This document shows, piece by piece, positions 7,093 through 15,900 of a stretch of DNA of 17,273 nt. Each line of letters opens with the position of its first letter. Position 1 is the stretch's first letter. Made by a program: the position numbers and the translations under genes. Source of the DNA: Anaerolineae bacterium (GTDB lineage: Bacteria; Chloroflexota; Anaerolineae; JAAYZQ01); NCBI GenBank assembly GCA_016926595.1, contig JAFGOG010000644.1:1-17273 (forward strand), read 5' to 3'. The notes under the pieces were generated by a model, which did not search any database, was not told the DNA's origin, and saw nothing but the letters and a program-made list of their open reading frames with translations.

Positions 7093-8198
7093 GCAAGCCA
7101 GATCCGGCCTTCCGCCGCCCAAATCGCCCCGAGCCTGAGGGGAACGAAGGACCCAACTGCACAGTATCACACGTTGCCGACTGGAACCAGCGCCATCCAG
7201 GAGAGACAGTGACCTTTTATACCCGCGTGGAGGTCTGTGAGACGCCGGTTCTCACGCTCGAGATCAGCCTGCCCAAGGGGTTGATCCTCGACAACTACCG
7301 CATGCTTGACCCAACAGTGGAGCGGAGGGAGCGTCAGTGGAGCGGACGGAGCGTCAGTGGAGCGGACGGGGCGCCAACGGAGTGGGCGATGCCGCGGATC
7401 ACCACAGACGATGGAGCGCACCATCTGATTTGGCTTGTCCCACCTGCAACGGCCTCCGCCTGTTACGAGTACCAGGTAACAGCCCGCGTGGCTCCGGCGC
7501 AGCATGACCTGGTTCTGGAGAGCAACGCCGTGGTGGCTTCAGGGACCGACGACGAGTGGTCAATTCTAGACCGGGAGACCGCCACCATCGCCGTATCGAC
7601 CACGAGCGAATATCTCAGGTACCTGCCGGCCATCTACCGAGAAGACGATCTAATGGGGCGCTTTCTTATGCTCTTTGACAGCTTCTGGAAGCCGCTTGAG
7701 CGCCAGATCGATGACCTGTGGCTGTACTTCGACCCCCGGCTAACGCCGCCCGAGTTCCTGCCTTGGCTGGCCTCCTGGCTGAGCCTGGTACTGGACGAAA
7801 GCTGGCCGGAGGAGAAACAACGGCAGTTGATCCGTTCGGCGATCTTTTTATGCCGGAAGCGAGGCACAAAGCAGGGGTTGGAGGAGTACTTGACCATCTA
7901 TACCGGCGTCAGGCCGCACATCGTCGAGCACCGAGCCTACGACTTTTGCCTGGGATCCGAGGCGCGGCTGGGGCCAGGTATCGCCCTGGGCAAAGGCAAC
8001 GTGGCGCACGCCTTCACTGTCACCCTCCACCTGCCGCCTGTGCCGCCTGCCCCTGGCAGCCCGATCGCCGCGGATCAAGTCCGGAAGGAATTGGCGCGCC
8101 AGCGCCGGCACAAGATCGAGGCGATCATCGAAGCGGAAAAACCAGCCCACACCAGTTACACCCTGCACATCGAGACCGATCGCCTGCATGAAACGTGA
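7089..8198 (+). CDS. Tail protein I-like wedge protein with N-terminal Ig-like extension (Afp12-like)
   Basis: A 369-residue protein counted from ATG 7089. Residues about 175-290 match the tail protein I family (TIGR02242 type): YLRYLPAIYREDD, then a helical block FDSFWKPLERQIDDLWLYFD, PPEFLPWLASWLSL and RKRGTKQGLEEYLTIYTGV. It pairs with the J-like protein to build the baseplate wedge. Residues about 20-170 are an added beta-sandwich-like domain resembling DUF11/CARDB (HVADWNQRHPGETVTFYTRV), not part of the minimal family. It contains the translation of a 20-bp triplication (residues about 76-96). An upstream in-frame GTG at 7050 would give 13 further residues, but ATG 7089 forms a 4-nt ATGA overlap with the preceding stop and is preferred. 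The C-terminal region (about 300-369) is basic and helical, without a transmembrane segment. Confidence 0.92.
   Translation: MSKPDPAFRRPNRPEPEGNEGPNCTVSHVADWNQRHPGETVTFYTRVEVCETPVLTLEISLPKGLILDNYRMLDPTVERRERQWSGRSVSGADGAPTEWAMPRITTDDGAHHLIWLVPPATASACYEYQVTARVAPAQHDLVLESNAVVASGTDDEWSILDRETATIAVSTTSEYLRYLPAIYREDDLMGRFLMLFDSFWKPLERQIDDLWLYFDPRLTPPEFLPWLASWLSLVLDESWPEEKQRQLIRSAIFLCRKRGTKQGLEEYLTIYTGVRPHIVEHRAYDFCLGSEARLGPGIALGKGNVAHAFTVTLHLPPVPPAPGSPIAADQVRKELARQRRHKIEAIIEAEKPAHTSYTLHIETDRLHET
7315..7374 (+). repeat. Three tandem copies of a 20-bp unit, read in three different frames
   Basis: The unit is CAGTGGAGCGGACGGAGCGT, with copies at 7315-7334, 7335-7354 and 7355-7374 and only a few mismatches (GGAGGGA in copy 1, GGGGCGC in copy 3). 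Twenty is not a multiple of 3, so each copy is translated in a different frame, giving RRERQWSG then RSVSGADG. Three copies together (60 bp) keep the gene in frame; gaining or losing one copy would shift it. Confidence 0.9.
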
Positions 8199-8205
8199 AG
8201 ATGAG

Positions 8206-8210
8206 AGAGG
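8206..8210 (+). promoter_or_regulatory. Ribosome binding site that decides the start at 8216
   Basis: AGAGG within the purine run GAGAGAGG (8203-8210) lies 5 nt before ATG 8216. The other in-frame starts are GTG 8195, ATG 8201 and GTG 8210. GTG 8195 overlaps the stop of the preceding gene and has no Shine-Dalgarno of its own; the other two fall within or before this purine run. Confidence 0.55.
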
Positions 8211-8215
8211 TGTCC

Positions 8216-9514
8216 ATGACCAGAGATGACCTGTGGAAAGAATTCCCGACCAAACGGATCGAGCCGGTTGACGGCCTGGCGGTGACCGCTGCCGTCTGGA
8301 AGGAAGCTCACGACTACCACCGCATACAGCAGCGATTTCACGCCCTGCTCAGCCACGGACCAGGGATCATCGCCGGACTGGAGGTTGTTGCCAGCGACCC
8401 GCCTGACTCGACCCTGTACATTATGCCCGGTATGGCTGTCGATCAACACGGCGAGACGATCGTCGTGACCGAACCGGTGGCCTACGACATCGGCTCGGCG
8501 CACGGTTTTCTCTACCTGCTGCTAAGCTACGAGCAGAGCCGCCCCAGGGCCAGCGGAGGTCCAGAAGAGCCTCTCTACATCCACGCCGAGTTCGGGATCG
8601 AAGTCCGGCCTACCCTACCCGACACGCCGTGCGTCGAGCTGGCCCGACTTCAGCGCCAGAGCCGCGATGGCGCCCTCTTGAACGCCCAAGATGCCGAGCA
8701 TCCCGGTCCAAACGAGATCGACCTGCGCTTCCGCAGGGTCCAGGGCAGTATCTCACAGAAATCCACACCCCAGGTAACCGCCAGCCTAGCTGTAAGCCAT
8801 GTGGGTCAAGTCAAGGGGGACAAGCCATCCGATCGGCCTCATTGGCCTCATGGGCGAGGTGCGACTTATCTGGCCCGCGCCCTGCGCACCGGCCTCGGTT
8901 CCCCGGGCTTGGCGATAGGCGGTGTGGATCTCGACGTCCCCCTGGCGCCGGGCCTGGAAAGCTACGCCCTCGTCTACCTCGTCGGGCGCGGGGCTTTCCA
9001 GCTTAGCCGGGATGAGATGAACGCTTTGTACACCTACCTGCAGGATGGCGGTACGCTCCTGTTCGAAAGCTGCCGGCGGGAGGTCGATGGCGACAGCCCT
9101 TCTGGGCCAGCCGACGACTCTTTCTCCGACCTTCTGGCTTCCTTTGGCATCTCATGCCAGGAGCCGCAGCCAGGCGACAGCCTGCTGGTCGAGCCGTACC
9201 TCTTTGCCGCTCCGCCGCCAGGGTTTGAGACCGAAGGAATACCCAAGGTAGTAGTGGGCGCCGCTGCCGCTGGCCGGGTAGTATGGAGTATGTGCGACTA
9301 TGGCTGCCTGTGGCAGGGCGAGCGCCGCGGCCGGGCAGCCTCGCGCGAAGAGATCCGCACCGCCATGGAGTGGGGCGCCAACCTGGTCGCCTATGCCCTG
9401 AGCAAGCCCAGTGACAGCCTGCGCCCATCGGACGGCGATTCCCATGTGCCTGCCGTGCCCGGTGGCGCCCCCCTCCGGGCAGGCCAGCCGGGGCAGCTAC
9501 CGCGAGAAAAGTGA
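8216..9514 (+). CDS. Two-domain eCIS-linked protein: baseplate-associated-like N-terminus plus DUF4159-like C-terminus
   Basis: 432 residues from ATG 8216 (GTG 8195 would add 7). Residues about 1-180 start MTRDDLWKEFPTKRIEPVDG and contain EAHDYHRIQQRFHALLSHGPGIIAGLEV (24-57 region) followed by LYIMPGMAVDQHGETIVV. The pattern of helix, then H-GxGIxxGLxV, then PGxAxDxxGxxI resembles conserved proteins that sit next to baseplate genes in eCIS and related phage-like clusters. Residues about 215-400 look like DUF4159 (a glutamine-amidotransferase-like Rossmann fold): GATYLARALRTGLGSPG, LVYLVGRGAFQLSRDEMNAL, YLQDGGTLLFESC. The tail is disordered. No catalytic Cys-His pair was identified with confidence. 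It lies directly after the wedge genes, where a fibre gene is often found, so a peripheral baseplate or regulatory role is possible. The exact function is unknown. Confidence 0.72.
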   Translation: MTRDDLWKEFPTKRIEPVDGLAVTAAVWKEAHDYHRIQQRFHALLSHGPGIIAGLEVVASDPPDSTLYIMPGMAVDQHGETIVVTEPVAYDIGSAHGFLYLLLSYEQSRPRASGGPEEPLYIHAEFGIEVRPTLPDTPCVELARLQRQSRDGALLNAQDAEHPGPNEIDLRFRRVQGSISQKSTPQVTASLAVSHVGQVKGDKPSDRPHWPHGRGATYLARALRTGLGSPGLAIGGVDLDVPLAPGLESYALVYLVGRGAFQLSRDEMNALYTYLQDGGTLLFESCRREVDGDSPSGPADDSFSDLLASFGISCQEPQPGDSLLVEPYLFAAPPPGFETEGIPKVVVGAAAAGRVVWSMCDYGCLWQGERRGRAASREEIRTAMEWGANLVAYALSKPSDSLRPSDGDSHVPAVPGGAPLRAGQPGQLPREK

Positions 9515-9532
9515 GCAGGGAGCAATTGGCCG

Positions 9533-11209
9533 ATGGGTGCTCAAGCCAGCTACGACCAGACACCATATCCCAACCTGTCCTATTCCCAAAGCCATCCGGA
9601 TCGGCTGGCGACTGTGGCGACGCTGCTGGGCATGAGCCCTGCGGCGGTGGAACAGTGCCGCGTGCTGGAGCTGGGCTGTGCTGGCGGGGGAAACCTGATC
9701 CCGATGGCCTATAGCCTGCCCGAGAGCCAACTCGTGGGCGTCGACATCTCTGCCCGCCAGATCGCCGAAGGCCAGGCGGCAATAGCGGCGCTGGGACTCG
9801 AGAACATCACTCTGAAGCACCTGGACATCATGGACATCAGCGCTGGCCTGGGTCAGTTCGATTATATCATCGCCCACGGCGTCTACTCCTGGGTGCCCCC
9901 GGCAGTGCAGGACCAAGTGCTCGCTATCTGCCGGCAGAACCTGGCCGCCGATGGGGTAGCATATGTCAGCTACAACACCTATCCTGGCTGGCATATGATC
10001 AATATCGTGCGCGGCTTGATGCTCTATCACACCCGCGACGTGGCCGATCCGGAAACGCGGACCACCCAAGCGCGGGCTGTGCTCGATCTGATCGCCGGTG
10101 CGGGCCTGCCTGACGACAGCGCCTATGTCAGCTTTATCAAGATGTATGCCCAGTTCCTGGGTGGAAAACTGGAGGACGCACGCCCCAGGCAGGACGCGCT
10201 CCTACTCCATGACGAACTGGAGGAAGTAAACGACCCGATCTACTTTTACCAGTTTGTCGAGCGAGCAGCGCGCCATGGTCTGCAATACCTGGGCGACGCC
10301 GAGTTCCACACCATGGCTGGCGGCCGGGGAAGTGTGCCGCGCGAGATAGCGGATGCGATTGGCAAGATAGCCCGGAGTTTGATCGAAGCAGAGCAGTACA
10401 TGGATTTTCTCAAGAACCGGACCTTTCGCCAGACCCTGCTGTGCCACGAGGCCGTCGCCTTGAACCGTGTGCTCAAGCCTGACCGGGTGGCAAGCCTGTA
10501 CGCAGCCTCGCGAGCCCAACCTGTCATGCCCGATCCTGACGTCCATTCCGTCTCTGTCGCCCAGTTTCGCGGCTCCGACGGGGCCACTCTTTCGATTGAC
10601 CATCCGGTCAGCAAGGCAGCGATGCTCTATCTGGCTGAGGTCTGGCCCCAAGCCGTGCCTTTTGACGCATTGCTGCCGGCGGCCTACGCCCGCCTGGCAG
10701 CGACAGGTGCGCCTGCACCTGGAGCGCCGGCAGAGGGTACGACCGAATACCCGGCGACGCCAGGTGCCGAGCTCGACGCTCAAGTATTGGGAGCAAACTT
10801 GGTCATGGCCTATAGTTACAGCGACAAGCTGGTGGACCTGCACGCCTATGCGCCCCCGGCGGCGCTGGATGTCGGCGAATGCCCGGTAGCCAGTCGCGTG
10901 GCACGTTTTCAGGCCAGCCACGACAACGATCGGGTCACCAACCTGCGCCACGAGCGGGTCAGCCTGGACGAGGCGGATCGTTACCTGCTGACCTACCTGG
11001 ACGGCAACCACGACCGCCGGTCGCTCGTCGATCGACTGCTGGCAGGGCCAGTGGCGGAGGGCATCCTGGCTGTGCGGGAGAATGGCAAGTCGGTTGAGGA
11101 CCCCAGCAGAATCCGGCATCTGCTGGCTGAGGGACTGGAAAAAAAGCTATGCTGGCTGGCCAGCGCCGGTCTATTGGTCGGCCAGCACGGCCTTGGCACG
11201 CAGGCCTAG
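9533..11209 (+). CDS. SAM-dependent methyltransferase with regulatory domain, protein-lysine methyltransferase-like
   Basis: 558 residues. The N-terminal class I methyltransferase domain opens with YDQTPYPNLSYSQSHPDRLA, then motif I VLELGCAGGGNLIP (44-57), motif II VGVDIS with Asp71, a motif IV-like stretch FDYIIAHGVYSWVP (109-122) and VSYNTYPGW (about 145-153). Residues about 210-300 match the MethyTransf_Reg domain (DALLLHDELEEVNDPIYFYQFV). The C-terminal part (about 300-552) is helical with a winged-helix-like end (EADRYLLTYLDGNHDRRSLV). This three-part layout is that of the Rickettsia PKMT1/PKMT2 protein-lysine methyltransferases and of many uncharacterised bacterial proteins. All SAM-binding motifs look intact. 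It starts 18 nt after the previous gene with an AGGGAG site, so it belongs to the operon. Methylation of a CIS component is the obvious guess, but the substrate cannot be read from sequence, and small-molecule methylation is also possible. Confidence 0.88.
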   Translation: MGAQASYDQTPYPNLSYSQSHPDRLATVATLLGMSPAAVEQCRVLELGCAGGGNLIPMAYSLPESQLVGVDISARQIAEGQAAIAALGLENITLKHLDIMDISAGLGQFDYIIAHGVYSWVPPAVQDQVLAICRQNLAADGVAYVSYNTYPGWHMINIVRGLMLYHTRDVADPETRTTQARAVLDLIAGAGLPDDSAYVSFIKMYAQFLGGKLEDARPRQDALLLHDELEEVNDPIYFYQFVERAARHGLQYLGDAEFHTMAGGRGSVPREIADAIGKIARSLIEAEQYMDFLKNRTFRQTLLCHEAVALNRVLKPDRVASLYAASRAQPVMPDPDVHSVSVAQFRGSDGATLSIDHPVSKAAMLYLAEVWPQAVPFDALLPAAYARLAATGAPAPGAPAEGTTEYPATPGAELDAQVLGANLVMAYSYSDKLVDLHAYAPPAALDVGECPVASRVARFQASHDNDRVTNLRHERVSLDEADRYLLTYLDGNHDRRSLVDRLLAGPVAEGILAVRENGKSVEDPSRIRHLLAEGLEKKLCWLASAGLLVGQHGLGTQA

Positions 11210-11227
11210 AGTTGGGGAGAACAACAG

Positions 11228-12073
11228 ATGAATCCTAGCAAAGTGGGGATCACCGACCGGGATGGCTGGTACAAAGAGTTCGAACTAGGGAAAAACCTGA
11301 TCTACATCGGCAGCGATCCGAGCAACGACATTGCCCTGCCTGTCAGCCGGGGTGCGGGCATAGCGCCTCGGCACCTTCAACTCGTTCGCGCCCAGGGCGA
11401 TAGGCAGCAGTACCATGTCGTCAACCTGGGTGACACCGACGTCGCGTTGGGCCAGAGCGGTGATCGGATCCTCGCTCCCCGGTCGGCGGCTGATATTGCC
11501 CCAGGAGATCGCCTCCAACTGGGCGAATTTGCCCTGGTCTTTTTCGCAGGAACCAGCGAGGCCAGTTGGGAACCTGTCGCCGTGACAAGTAATCGAGGAC
11601 CTGAGAGAGGAATGGCCTTGTATCAGCCTGCTGCTGCTCAAGAGCAGTACCCTTCGACTGTCATCGGGCTGAAGCTTCTCTTGCCCCACACCACTCTGGA
11701 TCCGATACGCCCGCTTACCGGGGCGATTACCTTGCGCAACTTGGGAAACAAGCCGGGAGTGCAGTTCAAGTTGGAAGTGGAAGGGCTAGAGCCAGATTGC
11801 TACGACATCGGGCCAGGGCCTATTCTGTTTCCAAACGCGGAAAAAGAGGTCCCGCTGCGCCTCCACCATCCACGGCGGCCTCAACTCCCGGCCGGAGAGC
11901 ACCGCATCGCCATACACGCCTCGGCGCCCGAGGCTTATCCGGGGGAGATTGCTACCGTATCTCAGACACTGCGTTTCCTTCCCTACTACCACCACACGCT
12001 CCGCTTGGTAGCGGCAGCCCCTGAAGCGAACCGGAGTGGAGTCGAGCCTGCTAAGGGGAAAGGGCGGGATTGA
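11228..12073 (+). CDS. Cytoplasmic FHA-like protein with Ig-like C-terminal domain
   Basis: 281 residues, no signal peptide or membrane segment. Residues about 5-110 are an FHA-type beta-sandwich: KNLIYIGSDPSNDIALP, then IAPRHLQLV and YHVVNLGDTDVALG, ending in GDRLQLGEFALVFF. FHA domains bind phosphothreonine via a Gly-Arg pair and a Ser before the conserved His. Here the Arg is Ser29 and the Ser position is Ala/Pro (IAPRH), so canonical binding is doubtful. Residues about 145-265 are an Ig-like domain (TLDPIRPLTGAITLRNLGNK, VQFKLEVEGLEPDCYDI, then LPAGEHRIAIHASA) related to those in the next two proteins. A GGGGAGA site lies just before the ATG, 18 nt after the methyltransferase stop. It probably acts as an adaptor within a complex with its neighbours. 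Confidence 0.85.
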   Translation: MNPSKVGITDRDGWYKEFELGKNLIYIGSDPSNDIALPVSRGAGIAPRHLQLVRAQGDRQQYHVVNLGDTDVALGQSGDRILAPRSAADIAPGDRLQLGEFALVFFAGTSEASWEPVAVTSNRGPERGMALYQPAAAQEQYPSTVIGLKLLLPHTTLDPIRPLTGAITLRNLGNKPGVQFKLEVEGLEPDCYDIGPGPILFPNAEKEVPLRLHHPRRPQLPAGEHRIAIHASAPEAYPGEIATVSQTLRFLPYYHHTLRLVAAAPEANRSGVEPAKGKGRD

Positions 12074-12082
12074 GAGGGCCAC

Positions 12083-12961
12083 ATGTTAATACCCATCCTC
12101 GTCGCTATTGCGATTATAATCCTCGCCAGCCTGGCGATAGTCCTGGTTGCCTGGGTGCAACAAAAAGGCCGCTCTCGGACGATCCAGGTGGAACTCTGCA
12201 ACCTGGGCAACGTCCAGAGCCGCTATGAGCTGCAAGCCAAGGATCCGGAAGAAACCCTCAAGTTTCAGTTTACCCTGGATGGCGACGAACTGCCCCAGTC
12301 CTCTGACGACTGGACAGCGGCGGTCGAGAAGCCGAGCAAATCCACCCCTGCGGCTTCTCCCTCTCCCACAGGTGGGAGTGGTAGAGGCAGGGGAATGGGG
12401 GAGCAGGCTGTGGAGGGCGGCGGCATCGTTGCCAGTATACTCTCCACGCTCGGCCTGTTGCTACCCGGCTCACTCGGAGCGCCGTTTACACGAGCCGCCA
12501 GCCAGATGCAGCGCGGGCAAGTCACAGCCTCCCGCGTCGGGCAGCTCAAAAGCCAGGGTACCCGGCTCAAGTCACGGAAATCAGGCCGTCCGCCCAAAGG
12601 GGACAGCCAGCCTATGGCCTCTGGAGGCCAAGTGGCCATCACCGCTCCAGATGTTGCCCAGCCCCACGGCGAAGCCTGGGCTCAGACACCTTCCGTCGAA
12701 CCGGGCGGGGTGCTGATGGTTGATCTACAGATCCGTCCTATTCAATCTGCCCTGCGGGGATCGAATCAGGTCTATCCTTTTACCATATTGTCGCGCACCG
12801 CCGAGCTGCGTGACCCCAGCCAAGCGCCTGTAGTAATTACTGAAGCGACTGTCCAGTTTGCAGGAACGTCCTGGTTCTTGCGATTCCTTCCCTATTTTGT
12901 GATCCTGGCGATCACCTTCTGCCTGCTGGCTCTTACATTCCTGCTGGCAGGGACAGGGTGA
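12083..12961 (+). CDS. Two-transmembrane Ig-like protein, likely partner of the FHA proteins
   Basis: 292 residues. A transmembrane helix at about 3-25 (PILVAIAIIILASLAIVLVA) is followed by basic QQKGRSR, and a second helix lies at about 268-289 near the C-terminus. By the positive-inside rule the central region is cytoplasmic. Residues about 32-75 (TIQVELCNLGNVQSRYELQA, LKFQFTLDGDELP) match the first strands of the Ig-like domain in the downstream large protein. Matching last strands appear at about 210-240 (VLMVDLQIRPIQS, VYPFTI). Between them lie low-complexity segments and a Gly/Leu-rich hydrophobic stretch (IVASILSTLGLLLPGSLGAP, about 115-135), perhaps membrane-associated. Low complexity around 12355-12410 includes a small palindrome. 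It starts 9 nt after the FHA gene, with GAGAGG upstream. No named family recognised; membrane location is well supported. Confidence 0.78.
   Translation: MLIPILVAIAIIILASLAIVLVAWVQQKGRSRTIQVELCNLGNVQSRYELQAKDPEETLKFQFTLDGDELPQSSDDWTAAVEKPSKSTPAASPSPTGGSGRGRGMGEQAVEGGGIVASILSTLGLLLPGSLGAPFTRAASQMQRGQVTASRVGQLKSQGTRLKSRKSGRPPKGDSQPMASGGQVAITAPDVAQPHGEAWAQTPSVEPGGVLMVDLQIRPIQSALRGSNQVYPFTILSRTAELRDPSQAPVVITEATVQFAGTSWFLRFLPYFVILAITFCLLALTFLLAGTG
12363..12378. repeat. Short palindrome in a G/C-skewed low-complexity stretch
   Basis: CTCCCAC (12363-12369) and GTGGGAG (12372-12378) pair perfectly around AG. The surrounding sequence, about 12355-12410, is C-rich then G-rich and encodes a Ser/Pro/Gly/Arg linker. 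It resembles dispersed CCCTCTCCC-type repeats that I recall from other high-GC genomes, but this copy is too short to assign. Confidence 0.4.
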
Positions 12962-12992
12962 ACTACAGGGAAGTGAAGGGAGAGCGCACACC

Positions 12993-15900
12993 ATGGCAAC
13001 CGTCTATCAAAGTAGACTAGAGATCATCGCTCCCGGCGGCCAGATCGAGTTCTACGACCTCGATCCAGGCAGGGGAATTACCAACATCGGGCGACACCCT
13101 GAGAACGATGTCGTGATCGATAGCCCGACGGTGGCGCCCTTTCACGCTGTGCTGGATCATCGGAAAAAGCCTTACCACCTCATGGTGCTGGCTGCTGGCC
13201 AAGTATCGGCCGAGACCAGGTTACAGGGCCAACCCCTGACTCCTAACATTGCCCAAGAACTGCACGACTGGGATACTTTTGAGATCGACGGCTACTCCCT
13301 CATCTTGGTAGCAAGCTCTACCGAGGCAGCAGTTCACAAAGAGCCCTTTCCTGGCGAGCAGCCGGAGCAACCGCCATTGGCCGTACCTCCCCCGACGACC
13401 GGAGCACCGGCGCCCGTCCCCGACCAAGCTGAGCAGCTCAGGGTCCCCTCGAGGGAATCACACCCCAGGCCGACTGCGTTAGCCGCCTTACCTCCAGATT
13501 CGGCCGATGAGCTGATCGTAACCGAACTCTCAGCCCGCGAATGGACCGTGGATGTAGAGCAAACAGCCACTACCCAGGTGACCATTGTCAACGGCGGCCA
13601 GATCGTAGCCACGTTCGCCGTCCGGGTCGACGGCCTGGACGAGAGCTGGGTCTCCATCTCTCAGCCCCAGGTCAACCTGTTTGAAGGGGCTCGGGCGACC
13701 GTGACTATCTCGATCACTCCACCCCGGCTGCCCACCAGCCGTGCCGGAGCCCATCCCCTGGCCGTGGTGGTGACATCGCCCAACTATCCCGGCCATGTCA
13801 GCCAGATGGGCGCTACCCTGAACATCAATCCGTATTACGAGTTTGCCGTGGGTGAGCTGTCGCCCAGGCAGCAGACGATCCGCTGGCGAAAACGCTCCGG
13901 GCAGGTAACCCTCTCGATCGTCAACAAGGGCAACAGCGAAGCGGTCTTTCGCCTGGAAGGGGCTGACGATGAGCGGCGCTGCCATTTCGAGTTCGATCTG
14001 CCGGGGGAAGAGGTCAGCCTGGCCAAACAGGCCGAGGTGCGCCTGCCCCCGGGCGAGAGCGTGATACCGATTGGCGTCACACCCATGCGCCGCCGGCTGA
14101 TCGCCCTACGGCTGCGCACCTACCCTTTTACCATCACCACTTCCATGACCGAGGGAGCCCAAGCGCCGCGCTCGGTCATGGGCCAACTGAAAACCAGGCC
14201 GCTCATTGGGCTGGGAACTATTCTGCTGACGCTCCTGGTCTCGGCCATCCTGATTGTTTTCTTTTTCAAACCCACTTCCGAACCAGGCCTGGCGGTCCAA
14301 TCCAGGGAATCGCTGAGGCCCGGCGCCACGGTGATCCTGGCCTACAACGCCTCGCGGTTTCAATCCCTGAGTTCGACCAACATCCTCAACCGTCTTAACG
14401 GCCTGTCTTTGGATGTGGCGTTGGAATACAGGACCGAAAATCCCGGAGAGTGGCAGACGCTGAAGGCTGCTTCCGAGCTGACTGGCCTAGACGGCACGTT
14501 AGCCTTGACCACAACACAGAACACGAAATACCGGCTGCGCGCTACCTCGTGGATTTCGAAAATCGCTCCCATGTTCACCGGCCTTAGCCGGGAGATACCG
14601 GTGTATGTGACGCCGGTCGAACCTCAGATCACCTCATTCAACGTCGATCGACCCACAGTGGTGGCTGGCCAAACCGTCACCCTGTTTTGGCAGGTCTTTG
14701 ACGCCGAAGCCTTGCGCCTCCAATACGGCGACATGGAAGAGCCTTTGCTTGGGTCTGAGCTGGAGCGTGGCACCCGCCGGGTCACGGTCGAGCGGGACAC
14801 GACCTTTACCCTGATCGCCACCAACAGCTTTTGGCCAAAGGAGGTCAAGAGAACGGTATTCGTCAAGGTTCTCCAGGCAACATCGACCCCAGTGCCAACT
14901 CCGGTGATCCTCAGGTTCGATGTGGACCCCCTGGCCATCCTGGTCGGCGAGACGGTGAGGATCAACTGGGAGGTGTCTGGCGCCGACTTGGTGAATATCG
15001 AGCCAATTGGTAACGGGCTGCCGCTGAAGGGCGATGTCGGCGATCAGCCCCTGGCCTCGATCCTCTACCGGCTAACGGCCATCAAGGTCGCCGAAGACGG
15101 CAGCGAGGCCAAGAATGGGGCGTACAAAGAGGTGGTGGTCAGTCCCCAGCCAACGGCCACACCGGTTCCTGTTGCACCACAGATCCAGTTGTTCGAAGCC
15201 ACACCCAAAGAAGTGATCGCCGGGGAGGGCGAGGTGGTCAGGTTAACCTGGTCTGTCACCGGCGATACGACCAACATCGAGATCACTTCTCCTAACGTGC
15301 AGCTCAGCGGCCTAGAGGCTCAGGATTCGATCACGGTCACAGTCGAAGAGACCACCCTATTCGTGCTGACCGCCTCCAATGGCGATCTAAAGACCAGCCG
15401 GGCGACCGAGGTCAAGGCGTTGGAGCCTACACCCACCCCTACGCCTACGCCGATTCCAACCGAGCCGCCGCCCACCCCAACCCCGACGCCGACACTAACC
15501 CCTTACCCAACCCCCGTCATCGTCTACTTTCTCGCTGAGGCGCTGAGTCCTCCGGACGACAAGGTTGTCTTCAGGGAGCGACAGGACGGTCCGGATGGTC
15601 CGGTCTTTGTCTACGACGTCGAGGCCGGCTCAAACGTCAAGCTCAGTTGGCAAGTCAACGGCGCAGACAGGGTCACCCTGGTCGGGTATGAGGATCTACC
15701 AGCTACAGGAGCCAAGGTCGTGCTGGTTACCATCGACAGCACTTTCCAGTTGACAGCGGAGAATCCAGGCGGAAGGGTTAATGCCTTTGTCGTTCTGGAG
15801 GTATACCTTCCGCAACCGCCGCCTCCTCCCTATGCCGTCACCGGCACAGAGGGGCCAGACGGAAATGAGATCAGGTGGGCCTACAGCGCGGCTTTCGAAG

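Noticed and set aside
9003..9782. 259-residue open frame on the minus strand
   Set aside because: It lies antisense across the end of the DUF4159-like gene and the start of the methyltransferase. Its translation is Arg/Pro/Gly-rich with no recognisable domain, as expected for a high-GC shadow frame.
10202..11119. 305-residue open frame on the minus strand
   Set aside because: It lies wholly antisense to the methyltransferase, whose frame has clear motifs and good start context. The antisense translation shows no family signature.
15424..15515. Pro-Thr coding repeat (ACCCCN-type) as a DNA element
   Set aside because: It encodes an ordinary PTPTPT linker between extracellular domains; the base pattern follows from the codons.
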